The position numbers were made by a program, and so were the translations under genes. From Bifidobacterium olomucense (GTDB taxonomy: Bacteria; Actinomycetota; Actinomycetes; Actinomycetales; Bifidobacteriaceae): a DNA stretch of 64,000 nt. The stretch is from positions 1 to 64,000 of the forward strand of contig NZ_JAAIIG010000005.1 of the NCBI RefSeq assembly GCF_012932375.1, written 5' to 3'. The notes beneath the pieces were generated by a model. It saw only the letters and a program-made list of their open reading frames with translations. It was not told the DNA's origin and ran no database searches. Below are positions 7,646-16,610 of the stretch, piece by piece; positions within the stretch are counted from its first letter, which is position 1, and each line of letters opens with the position of its first letter.

Positions 7646-8599
7646 ATGAAAAAGCACAATGAGGTGTTCTCAATGCTGAGAGCGGCGGAACAAGAAGGAC
7701 GTTGCGTATACGGGAGAACTCGTGCGCAGCGTCAGGCGTTATTGCGCCGGCGTCGCAGCGGTGAACTGATTTCCCCATACTGCAATCTTTACGCCGATCG
7801 GGGATATTGGAATGATTTGAATAACGAGCAACGGTCCCTTCATACCATTCGGGCGCTCGCAAAACTTCATCCTCAGTGGGTTTTTACAGGGCTCAGTGCG
7901 GCCTGCCTCTATGGTGTGGAGCATTCTTACACATTGCACGATGGGGCCGTATATATTGTCTCCCGTAGTGGAGCGAGCCGAAAAGACGAGTTCCATCTCA
8001 ACCGCATTTATATGAATCAGATCGTGGCGTACGAGCGGGAGGGGATACTGCTTACTTCACCGGCTCGAATGTTGCTCGATTGTTCTGGTTTTGAGTTTCC
8101 CCTGGCTTTAGCGCTATTCGATTCCGCTATGCGAAAGTCATTGACGACGGTTGATGAGGTGCGCTCGCTAGCGGCGCAGAGTATTTGCCCTGAGCAACTG
8201 GTCAACAAATTGTTGCAGTACGTGGATCCTCGAAGTGAAAATGGTGGCGAGTCTATGATGCGAGGCTGCATCGTAGATCGGAATTTCGCAATACCGTTAC
8301 TGCAGGTGGAATTCGATAATCCCGGTAATCCGGCAATGCCTTATCGGGTTGATTTTTGCTGGAAACTGGCGGATGGCCGAATTATCGTGGCGGAGTTTGA
8401 TGGTATGGAAAAATACGCCGATACCAGCAATCGGTATCGTGCCAGTTTGCAAGCCAAAATGGAGTACGAACGCCGACGTGAGCAGGACTTGAAGGAGCAA
8501 GGGATAACGGTGGTGGTTCACATCGTTTTCGAAGACCTTACGTCGCCTTGGAGGCTTGAGTCCAAACTCATTCGAGCCGGAGTACCAAAAAACCGGTGA
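7646..8599 (+). CDS. AbiEi-like / DUF559-like orphan protein
   Basis: This 317-residue protein is of a kind common in actinobacteria. The N-terminal part resembles AbiEi-type antitoxins: a short winged-helix segment, then GLSAACLYGVEH and LLTSPARMLLDC. The C-terminal part resembles a Vsr/DUF559 endonuclease fold, with MPYRVDFCWKLADGRIIVAE followed by FDGMEKY, giving a D..E-F-D arrangement like a PD-(D/E)XK core. No toxin partner lies beside it. The gene is clearly AT-richer than its neighbours and uses rarer codons, consistent with acquisition by transfer. Function is unknown; family resemblance is moderate. Confidence 0.75.
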   Translation: MKKHNEVFSMLRAAEQEGRCVYGRTRAQRQALLRRRRSGELISPYCNLYADRGYWNDLNNEQRSLHTIRALAKLHPQWVFTGLSAACLYGVEHSYTLHDGAVYIVSRSGASRKDEFHLNRIYMNQIVAYEREGILLTSPARMLLDCSGFEFPLALALFDSAMRKSLTTVDEVRSLAAQSICPEQLVNKLLQYVDPRSENGGESMMRGCIVDRNFAIPLLQVEFDNPGNPAMPYRVDFCWKLADGRIIVAEFDGMEKYADTSNRYRASLQAKMEYERRREQDLKEQGITVVVHIVFEDLTSPWRLESKLIRAGVPKNR

Positions 8600-8691
8600 T
8601 CATAAGCCGATAATCACCGGATTTTTCGTTTCGGTCGTTTGGTTGCTGTGGTTGTCTTGGCTGCTTCAGCTGTTTCAGCTGTTTCCGCCCT

Positions 8692-8735
8692 GCGAATATA
8701 TTCCACTGACAATTGGTGAGTGGAACATATTCGGG
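8692..8735. repeat. GCGAATATGTAC palindrome, copy 6
   Basis: This is a variant with compensatory changes: GCGAATATATTCCACTGA pairs with TGAGTGGAACATATTCGG. The matched GTACC-to-TTCC and GGTAC-to-GGAAC changes in both arms suggest that pairing is kept under constraint or copied as a unit. Confidence 0.75.
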
Positions 8736-8800
8736 AGAGGACGAGTTCGTTTCTCTCCCTCTTCGTCTCACCTCGTCTCTCCTCGCAGAGGTGAGGTTTT

Positions 8801-8853
8801 TCGTCGCGAATATGTACCACTGAGACACGCTAAGCGGTACATATTCGCGACGA
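8801..8853. repeat. GCGAATATGTAC palindrome, copy 7 (longest arms)
   Basis: The arms extend to 53 bp overall: TCGTCGCGAATATGTACC pairs with GGTACATATTCGCGACGA. It lies in the convergent gap between the AbiEi-like gene and the amino-acid permease. Confidence 0.8.
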
Positions 8854-8919
8854 AAGACTCCAGCTATTCGAGAGAGTTCCAACTATTCCCAGCTATTCGC
8901 GCAATGATCCCAGTCATTG

Positions 8920-8964
8920 CGCGAATATGACTCACTGGCACCAATTCAGTGGTACATATTCGCG
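8920..8964. repeat. GCGAATATGTAC palindrome, copy 8
   Basis: The left arm CGCGAATATGACTCACTGG is partly decayed and the right arm TCAGTGGTACATATTCGCG is canonical. It is the third copy in the 8600-9067 gap. Confidence 0.72.
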
Positions 8965-8980
8965 AGAGAGAGGGGGCGGA

Positions 8981-9034
8981 ACCATCCGTTCGCGAGGAAC
9001 CATTCGTTCGCGAGGGGCCATTCGTTCGCGAGGG
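8981..9034. repeat. Three tandem copies of an 18-bp unit
   Basis: The unit (A/G)CCATTCGTTCGCGAGG plus one base is repeated three times head to tail (8981-8998, 8999-9016, 9017-9034), directly after palindrome copy 8. There is no coding function. Confidence 0.7.
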
Positions 9035-9067
9035 GAGCGGAAAGGGCGAATCAGCCTGAAGGCGTAA

Positions 9068-10543
9068 TCACTTCTTGGCTTGGGTGAGCTGGTAGGCCAC
9101 GAAGAGGATGGCGAGCCAGATCACGCCGGCGATCACGGCGATACGGTAGCTGGCGGAGAAGCACATCAGCACAACGACCAAAGCCAAGAACGCGAGCACC
9201 ACCCACGGGGTCACCTTGGCGAACGGCAGCTTGAAGTGAATCGCATCCAGCGCCGCCTGACCGGACTTACCGGACAGCTCGGTATCTTCCGGAGCGCCGC
9301 CCGCGGCAACCACCTTGCGGAACTTCATCTCGGTGAACATAATCATCGTCCAGTTGATGATGCCGGCGATCGTGGCGATCGACATCAGATAATTGAACGC
9401 GAACTGCGGCCACACGAACACCACGACCACGGCAATCGCCGTAATCACAGCGGAAGTCAATACGCCGGCGACCGGCACACCCTTCGAGTTCAGGCGGCCC
9501 AAGTATGCGGGCGCATTGCCCTGCTTGGCCAGCGAGTACAGCATGCGGGAGTTGGCGTACAGACCGGAGTTGTAGACGCTCATCACGGCGGTCAGGCACA
9601 CGAAGTTCAGAATGCCGGCGGCTGCGTGAATGCCCACGGAATCGAAGATCTGCACGAACGGGCTCGACTGGCCATCGATGGTGTTCCACGGCACCACGGC
9701 CATGATCACGCCCAGAGCGCCGATGTAGAAGACGAGGATTCGCCAGATGATGTCGTTGGTGGCGCGCGGAATCGTGGTGCGCGGGTCTTCGGTCTCACCG
9801 GCGGTGATGCCGATGAGCTCGGTGCCGCCGAAGCTGAACATCACCACGACCAGAGCCATCAAGAGGCCGGTCCAGGAGCCGTCGGAAGCCTGACCCATCA
9901 GACCGTTCGGGAAGAAGCCGTCGCCTACAGTGAACCAGTTGGCGAAGCTTGCCTTGATGCCGGAAGCGGTAGGCAGGGCGAAGATGATCACCGCAAGACC
10001 GCCCAAGATCATGGCGATCACGGCCACGATCTTGATGATCGCGAACCAGAATTCGAATTCACCGAACTTGGAGACGCCGAGCAGGTTCGCGGCGGTAATC
10101 AAAACCAGGAACACAGCCGCCGAAACCCAAGTGGGGATGGCCGGGAACCAGTAGTTCACGAAGCTGCCCACCACGGCGAGCTCCACCATGGAAACCAGAA
10201 TGTAGTTGAACCAATAGTTCCAGCCGGAGATGAAACCGGCGCGCTTGGACCAGTACCGGGTGGCGTAGTAGCTGAATGCGCCGGCTTTCGGATCCTCCAC
10301 GGACATTTCGGACAATGCACGCACGATCGTGAAGATCGCAAGGCCGCCGATCAGGTAGGCCAGTAGAATGGACGGACCGGCCAGCGCGATGGATTCGCTG
10401 GAGCCGTAGAACAGACCCGTGCCGATAGCACCGCCGAGGGCGATCAGCTGGATATGACGATTTTTCAGGGATTTGCGCAGCGTTGCCGGCACCGGCACGT
10501 CGTCGGTTTCGCGCGGCTTCTTGGACGCGTCAGTCTTGCTCAT
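9068..10543 (-). CDS. APC superfamily amino-acid permease
   Basis: This 491-residue transporter has about 12 membrane helices. The N-terminal signature of the amino-acid transporter (AAT) family is clear: RHIQLIALGGAIGTGLFYGS and then a conserved ALSEMS stretch. The middle has GTELIGITAGETEDPRTTIP, typical of GabP/AroP/AnsP-type proton symporters. The substrate is not decided by sequence inspection. It is a single gene, well separated from the GH172 gene upstream on the same strand (190-base gap with no other gene seen). Its 3' end converges on the AbiEi-like gene across three palindromes. Confidence 0.9.
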   Translation of the reverse strand: MSKTDASKKPRETDDVPVPATLRKSLKNRHIQLIALGGAIGTGLFYGSSESIALAGPSILLAYLIGGLAIFTIVRALSEMSVEDPKAGAFSYYATRYWSKRAGFISGWNYWFNYILVSMVELAVVGSFVNYWFPAIPTWVSAAVFLVLITAANLLGVSKFGEFEFWFAIIKIVAVIAMILGGLAVIIFALPTASGIKASFANWFTVGDGFFPNGLMGQASDGSWTGLLMALVVVMFSFGGTELIGITAGETEDPRTTIPRATNDIIWRILVFYIGALGVIMAVVPWNTIDGQSSPFVQIFDSVGIHAAAGILNFVCLTAVMSVYNSGLYANSRMLYSLAKQGNAPAYLGRLNSKGVPVAGVLTSAVITAIAVVVVFVWPQFAFNYLMSIATIAGIINWTMIMFTEMKFRKVVAAGGAPEDTELSGKSGQAALDAIHFKLPFAKVTPWVVLAFLALVVVLMCFSASYRIAVIAGVIWLAILFVAYQLTQAKK

Positions 10544-10735
10544 GACTTCTCTCTCGATTCTCGCGTGCGTTCGATCGTGAGCCGATCAAACGCGGGACTT
10601 GCCGCACGGCCTTCCGTTCGTCGGCCGCGCGCAATGTCCGCCATTGTATGCCCTGATGATGTCGGACATCGCGTTTTCGCTCGGTATGCATCGCCTGTTG
10701 AGATGATATGAGGATGATTGTTGTACGCTCCGAGT

Positions 10736-11842
10736 TCAGCGCGGCCGGCGTGCGCGGGCGTCGGGCAGCGCCGGGAAGCTGCCGTGCGGCTCGTTCTGGT
10801 ACCAATACGCAACCGAAGCGACGTCGTCCTGACGTTCGAAAGCGCCGCACGCCGCCGAGCCGATCTGCTGCACAGTGACGGTGAGCCGCTCGCGGAACAC
10901 GATCGGATCGGGGATGTGCCAACGGTAGAGGCCACGCTGCGGCGGAGTGACGTCGTCATGGTAATCGCTGTGGATCAGCGGATCGTGCTGCGAGTAATAC
11001 GGGTACCCCAGAAACTCCGTGCTGTAGCACTGTTCGACAGTGCGGCCATGCTCCTGCCGGGCGAAACTCCATGCACCGCCGAAGTAATCCTCGGTGCCGG
11101 TGCTGCAGATGGTGGGGTAGTCGGTGTCCGAATCGATGTAGAACTTGAACTCGCCTTCGCCCCACCAGTATCGTTCGAGTGTGGTCAGCGCCAGGTAAGT
11201 GCCGACGTAATGACCGGAGCCGCGCACGCCGTCGAGCACGACATAGTCCTGCGCAGGCTGGGTGATGGGTTGACGTCGCCACTGTGCGTGGAAGGTGAGC
11301 AGGTCGTCGGCCGCGCCGGTCAGTGAAGCGACGTCGTCATACAGACGGTAATCGATCTGATAGAACAGGTCCTTGATGGGATTGGCGTGCTGGTTTTCCA
11401 CCGTGATGCGGGCGTGACGGCGGAACGGCATCGGCCAATAGCAGTTCATGCCGCGCGACGGCAACGCCACCACCGGACCGGACGTGACGACTGCCGCACG
11501 ACCGAATCCGCAACAGAAGAAATCACCCAGTGGACATTCCACACTTGGCTCGGTCTCTCCATCCCAGTACATGCGCAGCACCAGATCGCGCAGCACATAG
11601 CAGTCGGCGTCCGTGGTTTTTTCATCCACGGTGAACCAGATATGGGTGATCTGGCCCGGTCCGTCGATATCGGCGAGAGTCACCGTTGCGCCGGGCGCGA
11701 TGTTGCGCAGACACGGCGACCCTTTGCGCGACGGGCCGAGCGCGCTTGCCGCCATGGCGGCTTTGCCGGGCTCGCCGTTCGGATTCTCGGCGTTGATCGC
11801 GCGCGAAACAAACGGCTGGGTATGGGTCAATGATGCAAACAT
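10736..11842 (-). CDS. GH172 (DUF2961) glycoside hydrolase
   Basis: This 368-residue protein has the DUF2961 fold now classed as GH172. Recognisable parts include ADIDGPGQITHIWFTVDE, the MYWDGETEPSVECPLGDFF stretch and the active-site segment STGTEDYFGGAW near residue 250. Characterised members act on alpha-D-fructofuranosides (difructose anhydride, in Bifidobacterium dentium) or D-arabinofuranosides. There is no signal peptide, so it acts on imported oligosaccharides in the cytoplasm. The ATG at 11842 follows GGAG. It lies just downstream of the LacI gene at 11913-12926 on the same strand (70-base gap) and may be co-transcribed with it. Confidence 0.85.
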   Translation of the reverse strand: MFASLTHTQPFVSRAINAENPNGEPGKAAMAASALGPSRKGSPCLRNIAPGATVTLADIDGPGQITHIWFTVDEKTTDADCYVLRDLVLRMYWDGETEPSVECPLGDFFCCGFGRAAVVTSGPVVALPSRGMNCYWPMPFRRHARITVENQHANPIKDLFYQIDYRLYDDVASLTGAADDLLTFHAQWRRQPITQPAQDYVVLDGVRGSGHYVGTYLALTTLERYWWGEGEFKFYIDSDTDYPTICSTGTEDYFGGAWSFARQEHGRTVEQCYSTEFLGYPYYSQHDPLIHSDYHDDVTPPQRGLYRWHIPDPIVFRERLTVTVQQIGSAACGAFERQDDVASVAYWYQNEPHGSFPALPDARARRPR

Positions 11843-11912
11843 GACGACTCCTGTGTCGGGTGCGGGGTGTTCCTGTCGTTATTTATTGAGCATTCATCAA
11901 GGACGCATAACT

Positions 11913-12926
11913 TCAGGCGTCGGAATCTTCCGGGCATGGTCCGGTGGTTTCGCCGGGAAGGATGGTTGTAGGTACCACGGTGTGTGGTTCGTCGAGCTTT
12001 TCTTCGTTGATGAGAGCCAACGCTTTTTCCGCGGCGATTTGACCAATTCTGCGCGCGGGTTGTTCCACAGAAGAGAGCCCGAGCATCCGGTACGGTTCGA
12101 ATGCATCGAAGCCGATTACCGAGATTTCATCCGGCACGCGGATTCCGCATCGGAACAGCTCGACCAGCATCGCTTCTGCATATTGATCTGACCAGCCGCA
12201 AATGGCTGTCGGACGCTGCGGCATGGCCAGCAGCTGTGCGACGGCTCTGCGTGCCGGCCGATATGGATTGTTGTCGATGGTGAGGGTGCCGCAGTCCTCA
12301 AGGCCGAGTTCGTCGATGGCTTGCCGGTATCCGAGAATGCGGTGATCCACGCCCCACAGATGTTCCTGCTTGTCGACGAAGCAAAAACGTTTATGGCCGA
12401 GAGCGTGAAGATAGCGTACGGCTTCGCCTTCGGCCTTGATATCGTCAATGCTGACCGAGCCTTGTGTGAATTTATTGTTCAATGCGTTCACGGTGACGAT
12501 TGGCATGCCCATGGATGTTACCGTTCGCTGTTCTTCGTCGGTTACGGAAAACGATACGATAAGCGCGTCGGCGTTACGGTCTGCTGGTAGATGCTGGAAG
12601 AAATCAGCGCGTTCGGTGTCGCCTCCGGCACGGTATACCAGAAGGTCATAATTGGCGGGGCGCAGAACATCGTAGAGGCCATCTTGAATATGTCCGTTAA
12701 ACGATGAGCTGAGTGACTCGCTGATAAGAAGTGCTATACGTTGTGTGCGGCCGTTGGCCAGAGCCGCAGCCGACTTGGAAGTGGTGTAGTTCAGTGCTTT
12801 GGCGGCTTCGACGACACGTTGACGAGTGGATTCAGCAACGCGTTCTCTGCCATGCAACGCGCGAGATACGGTGAACGTTGAAACTCCCGCGAGTTTTGCC
12901 ACATCGGCGATGGTTGCGCGTTTCAT
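11913..12926 (-). CDS. LacI family transcriptional regulator of the glycan locus
   Basis: This 337-residue LacI/GalR protein begins with the helix-turn-helix TIADVAKLAGVSTFTVSRAL at residue 4, followed by the hinge and a sugar-sensor domain with VIGFDAFEPYRMLGLSSVEQ near the C-terminus. The ATG at 12926 follows GAAAGGA at good spacing. It lies between GH172 and the GH38 gene, all on the minus strand. The TAGCTAAGCG-type sites in the divergent region at 16335-16517 are the best candidates for its operators. The inducer is unknown and is probably a product of the GH38 or GH13 enzymes. Confidence 0.92.
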   Translation of the reverse strand: MKRATIADVAKLAGVSTFTVSRALHGRERVAESTRQRVVEAAKALNYTTSKSAAALANGRTQRIALLISESLSSSFNGHIQDGLYDVLRPANYDLLVYRAGGDTERADFFQHLPADRNADALIVSFSVTDEEQRTVTSMGMPIVTVNALNNKFTQGSVSIDDIKAEGEAVRYLHALGHKRFCFVDKQEHLWGVDHRILGYRQAIDELGLEDCGTLTIDNNPYRPARRAVAQLLAMPQRPTAICGWSDQYAEAMLVELFRCGIRVPDEISVIGFDAFEPYRMLGLSSVEQPARRIGQIAAEKALALINEEKLDEPHTVVPTTILPGETTGPCPEDSDA

Positions 12927-12971
12927 CGTGGTCCTTTCAACGTCGCTGTGCGATCGGTAGTGGTGCAGAAG

Positions 12972-12995
12972 GGATTTGCCGTCGGCGGCAAATCC
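12972..12995. promoter_or_regulatory. Perfect inverted repeat upstream of the LacI gene
   Basis: GGATTTGCCG and CGGCAAATCC pair perfectly around a four-base centre, 46 bases before the LacI start codon. It could be an operator, or a hairpin in the leader RNA; there is no T-run. Confidence 0.4.
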
Positions 12996-13052
12996 AGTAC
13001 TAGAATATTATGCTTCGAACCGGATTGATATGTTCCTGCAATTCCGATTGGC

Positions 13053-13108
13053 TTATTTGTGTGGCGGCCTCGGTTGCTCGGCCAATTGAGGCCGCCACAC
13101 AAAAATAA
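13053..13108. terminator. Long hairpin between the GH38 and LacI genes
   Basis: A 13-bp GC-rich stem, GTGTGGCGGCCTC with GAGGCCGCCACAC, is extended by T/A pairs on the outside (TTATTT with AAAAATAA). It lies 27 bases after the GH38 stop codon. The A/T flanks pair with each other instead of giving a free T-run, so it is a strong hairpin but not a textbook intrinsic terminator. Confidence 0.5.
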
Positions 13109-13134
13109 GTTCAGGCGTCTCCTATTTTCACCTG

Positions 13135-16100
13135 TCAGTTAGCACGATGTATCCGGAGCGTGGCGAGCTGGTACGGCCCAAACACCAATTGCGCGCCTTC
13201 GGCGTATTGCTCATCGTCTGGATGAATCTCGTCGGTAACCAGGGCAACGGGCTCGCCATCGTAATGTGCGATTTCCTCAAGCTCGTTGGTCTCAACGATG
13301 GTGGCTGGGCCGAGTAGATCAGAATTGACGTGCAACGTTGCGGCTGCAGGTGCGCCGGTAGCTTCGTACACGCGCACGATAAGATCGCCGGATCCGTCAT
13401 CCGCCAGCTTCATCCAATCGATAATCGGTGTGCCTTGGGTGATTTCAAGGGCAACCGGCGGAAGTGTCGCCACAAGGTCGGTAATGGCTGGCGCGTTCAG
13501 CATATATGCCGCGGCAATGGTTGCCGGCAGCATGCCGTCGGAAGGTACTACAGACCAGTTGAAATCATGATCGCCTTGGTCGGCTTGGGGGTCGGGGGCG
13601 CAGGGGCCGCTGAGCAGTGACAGGCGAACCATGGTTCCGCATGCGTGTCCGTCAGATTGCAGGGGAGCGGTGTCGGATCCATAAGTGGAACCGTTCACCA
13701 CGCCGACCGCATATCCGGGTTCGGATACATGGATGAACCGATGACTGCAATTCTCGAACATCGCTTCGTCGCGCAACGTGTTTTTGACCACGGGTCTTTC
13801 GATGGTGCCGTATTGGCAGTCATAGGTTGCGCGATTTGCGATGATATTTGTCGGGATGTCAACTTTGAGGAATTGTTCTTGCGTGTGCCAAGCGACATGC
13901 GCGTGGAAATCAAGCTGACGGATTCCCGGGCGTAGGCTGATCGTGGTTTCGATGGCGCTGCTGCCGAATGTGAGACGAGCGTTAACGGATGCGGTGCCGT
14001 CCTTTTCCGTAGCGACGGATTCAACATAGCCGCCGGTGGGCGTATGGGCCGTGAGGAAAGCGTCACGCTCGATATCCCATGCGTCGAAGACGCTTGGTTC
14101 GTCCTTCAGCAGCTCGTAGCGGCCGAGCCTCGTGCCGGACGGTACGATTTCTCGCTGCGCTACGGCATCCCATAGCGACGATATGGTGCCATCCGACTCG
14201 ATCGTGGCGCTCATGAGGCCATTGTCGAGCACGATCGAGCCGTCTGAACCGTTCCTCACGGAGACGGGGTCGGCATTGCCGGAGACATTGGGAACGGTGG
14301 CCCATTGCGAAGCGCCGTTTGCCGCCGGAAGCGGCGCGGCGAACGGGACGATCTTGCCGGAGCCGATGACCGGAGCATCTGGAAGTGCGCGTCGAATCAC
14401 AGCGTTGGCGGCGTCGATGATGTTGTGCAGTGCCTCCATGTCGCGCGTGTACTCTGCACGTGCTTGCGTGTAGAGCCAGGCAATTCCCGAGCCGGGAAGA
14501 ATGTCGTGGAACTGGTTGAGCAGGAGCGTCTTCCAGATGGCGTCAAGCTGCGTGCGCGGATACTCGTACTTTTGGTCTACGAGCGAAGCGAGCAGACCAA
14601 GATATTCGGCGGTACGCAACAGCGACTCGGTCTGGCGGCAGCCGCGTTTCATCTCCTGCTGGGCGGTAAGCGTGGCACGATGAAGTTCCAGATACAGTTC
14701 GCCTTTCCACACGGGGAATTCGTCGCCGGCCTCCCGCGCGATTTCTTGCTTGAGCTCGCTGAAGAATGCTTCAGGCGCTTGATATTCCGTGTGTGGCATG
14801 CCATCGAAATCACGGTATCGGGTAACGCGGCCGGCCATCTCGCGGGTTACTCCGCCGCCGCCGTCGCCGTAACCGAACAGCAGTGCTCCGGACGAGGAGA
14901 TGTCCTTGTCCTTGTAATTATGCTCTGCATAGGTCAGTTCCTTGGCGCTCACTTCGGCTCCATAGGTGTCTGCGGGAGGGAAGTGCGTGAAGATGCGAGA
15001 GCCGTCGATGCCCTCCCACATGAACGAGTGATGAGGCAACCGCGTGGTGTCGTTCCAAGATATTTTCTGCGTCAGGAAGTATTCATAGCCGGCTCTTTTC
15101 GCGATTTGCGGGAATGAGCCGGTATAGCCGAAGCTGTCTGGCAGCCAAATCACCTTGGTGTCGCATCCCAGATGCTCGCGATAATACCGTTTGCCGTATG
15201 AAATCTGACGAATCAGGGATTCGCCGCTGGGCAGCATGCCATCGGACTCCACCCACATGGCGCCCACGGGGATGAATCGTCCCTCTTGGATGCGTTGTTT
15301 CATGCGGGCAAAGAGGTCGGGGTGGGCTTCTTCAAGCCATGCGTATTGTTGGGCGGAGCTCATGGCATACAGGTAGTCGGGGTTCTGGTCCATCAAGGAA
15401 AGCGCGTTGGAGACGGTGCGGGCCACCTTGCGTTTCGTCTCACGTGTGGGCCACAGCCATGCTGAGTCAATGTGTGCATGTCCGATTGCTGCCAGATGCA
15501 GCGCTGAGCCGCCGGTCGGGGTATGGATCGCCTTATCCAAAGCCTGTCGTGCGGCAGCGACCGTGCTGAGATCGCGCATATCGAATCGGTTCAGTGAGCG
15601 TTGCAGCGCTTTGGCGAGCTTCCAATATCGCGGCGAGTCATGATCCACCTGTTCGATGGCCATGCTGACAGCGTCAAGATCCATGTAATATTCGGCGAGT
15701 TCATGCTCGTAGGCGCATACATCGATTCCGTGGAATTCGTATCGTACGTCCGCGCGGCCCGTGGGGCCGGCACCCCAAGTGGTTTGCGGAAATGCCGGGA
15801 TCATAGGGTTGTAGGCACCTTCGACGTACAACGTGAAATCACCGTTGTCGTCAATTACGGCGTCGCGTTTACCATCTGCCGAGATGAGAGGAGCCCAATG
15901 GTTCCGAGGGTGAAGGCCTTTGATGACGGTGCCGTCTGGACGGTAGACCAGGCCCTCTACTTGGCCGCCGACAGGACCATCGAGGAAACCGAGATGAGCT
16001 TCGAGTTCGATGGCTCGTCCGCGAGCCTCCTCGACGGGAATATGGCCTTGCACTTTGAACCATGTCGTGCCCCAAGAAGTACCCCATGGTTCGCCGAACG

Positions 16101-16287
16101 GCACGCTTTCGAACGGGACTTCGCCGAGTTCTGCCCGGGCGAGGAACTCGTCGGCAGGTTCAGGCTCACCCTGATTGGCGAACGCCTGCACGTTGCAGTG
16201 GCTGAGTACCGGGTGGATTCGAGGTTCGATGCGTTCCTTCATTACTCGTTTGCAGCGCTCCACCTGCTGCTGTGGCTTAAGAATCAT
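13135..16287 (-). CDS. Alpha-mannosidase, GH38
   Basis: This 1050-residue cytoplasmic enzyme is of the usual length for bacterial GH38 proteins. The zinc and nucleophile motifs are present: HAHIDSAWLWPTRET near residue 270 (zinc His and Asp) and WLPDSFGYTGSFPQI near residue 380, where the Asp is the expected nucleophile. The N-terminal ERCKRVMKERIEPRIHPVLS and the central helical region also match the family. The ATG at 16287 follows AAAGGAGC. It removes alpha-mannosyl residues from imported oligosaccharides such as N-glycan or yeast-mannan fragments. It is divergent from the sugar ABC operon that starts at 16611 and shares its operator region, so the two are probably co-regulated. Confidence 0.93.
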   Translation of the reverse strand: MILKPQQQVERCKRVMKERIEPRIHPVLSHCNVQAFANQGEPEPADEFLARAELGEVPFESVPFGEPWGTSWGTTWFKVQGHIPVEEARGRAIELEAHLGFLDGPVGGQVEGLVYRPDGTVIKGLHPRNHWAPLISADGKRDAVIDDNGDFTLYVEGAYNPMIPAFPQTTWGAGPTGRADVRYEFHGIDVCAYEHELAEYYMDLDAVSMAIEQVDHDSPRYWKLAKALQRSLNRFDMRDLSTVAAARQALDKAIHTPTGGSALHLAAIGHAHIDSAWLWPTRETKRKVARTVSNALSLMDQNPDYLYAMSSAQQYAWLEEAHPDLFARMKQRIQEGRFIPVGAMWVESDGMLPSGESLIRQISYGKRYYREHLGCDTKVIWLPDSFGYTGSFPQIAKRAGYEYFLTQKISWNDTTRLPHHSFMWEGIDGSRIFTHFPPADTYGAEVSAKELTYAEHNYKDKDISSSGALLFGYGDGGGGVTREMAGRVTRYRDFDGMPHTEYQAPEAFFSELKQEIAREAGDEFPVWKGELYLELHRATLTAQQEMKRGCRQTESLLRTAEYLGLLASLVDQKYEYPRTQLDAIWKTLLLNQFHDILPGSGIAWLYTQARAEYTRDMEALHNIIDAANAVIRRALPDAPVIGSGKIVPFAAPLPAANGASQWATVPNVSGNADPVSVRNGSDGSIVLDNGLMSATIESDGTISSLWDAVAQREIVPSGTRLGRYELLKDEPSVFDAWDIERDAFLTAHTPTGGYVESVATEKDGTASVNARLTFGSSAIETTISLRPGIRQLDFHAHVAWHTQEQFLKVDIPTNIIANRATYDCQYGTIERPVVKNTLRDEAMFENCSHRFIHVSEPGYAVGVVNGSTYGSDTAPLQSDGHACGTMVRLSLLSGPCAPDPQADQGDHDFNWSVVPSDGMLPATIAAAYMLNAPAITDLVATLPPVALEITQGTPIIDWMKLADDGSGDLIVRVYEATGAPAAATLHVNSDLLGPATIVETNELEEIAHYDGEPVALVTDEIHPDDEQYAEGAQLVFGPYQLATLRIHRAN

Positions 16288-16334
16288 GAAGAATGCTCCT
16301 TTGCAAAACTGGTACGGAATGACGCAATGCCCTT

Positions 16335-16363
16335 ATTGTAGCTAAGCGCTTTGGTTATTGAAA
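16335..16363 (-). promoter_or_regulatory. GH38 promoter with operator inside the spacer
   Basis: Read on the minus strand, TTTCAA (complement of 16358-16363) and TACAAT (complement of 16335-16340) are 17 bases apart. The spacer contains the half-palindromic site TAGCTAAGCGCTTTGG (plus strand 16339-16354). This is a good promoter with a built-in repressor site. Confidence 0.6.
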
Positions 16364-16464
16364 CGCGAAGAGATCTCCATATGGCGTGTCGGATTAAAAA
16401 ACGCTGAAATTCCAACATTTTTTGTTGTGAAAAACTGTAAAAAAGCAGCGTGTCTCGAACGGGT

Positions 16465-16517
16465 TTGACAGAAACAGCATTGTTGTTTTATGCTTTTTGT
16501 GCATAAACGCTTAGCTA
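16465..16517 (+). promoter_or_regulatory. Sugar ABC operon promoter with downstream operator
   Basis: TTGACA at 16465-16470 and TATGCT at 16489-16494 with an 18-base spacer form a strong promoter. The operator AAACGCTTAGCTA (16505-16517), the inverse of the site at 16339, covers the expected transcription start. Together the two sites suggest the full palindrome TAGCTAAGCGCTTAGCTA. Confidence 0.65.
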
Positions 16518-16610
16518 CTGAGTTGGTTTCCGGGAATCGGAGGCCACGAGTAGCTGGTGTTTGTCAAGGAAGACAACGACGCATAAGCGTTGAAGGAAAA
16601 GAGGTCAATA

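Noticed and set aside
4303..9034. CRISPR array
   Set aside because: The repeated palindromes are irregularly spaced, lie in several gaps separated by genes, have no uniform spacers and have no cas genes.
9080..10366. Plus-strand frame of 428 codons opposite the amino-acid permease
   Set aside because: It is His/Asp/Gly-rich shadow sequence and lacks hydrophobic or domain structure.
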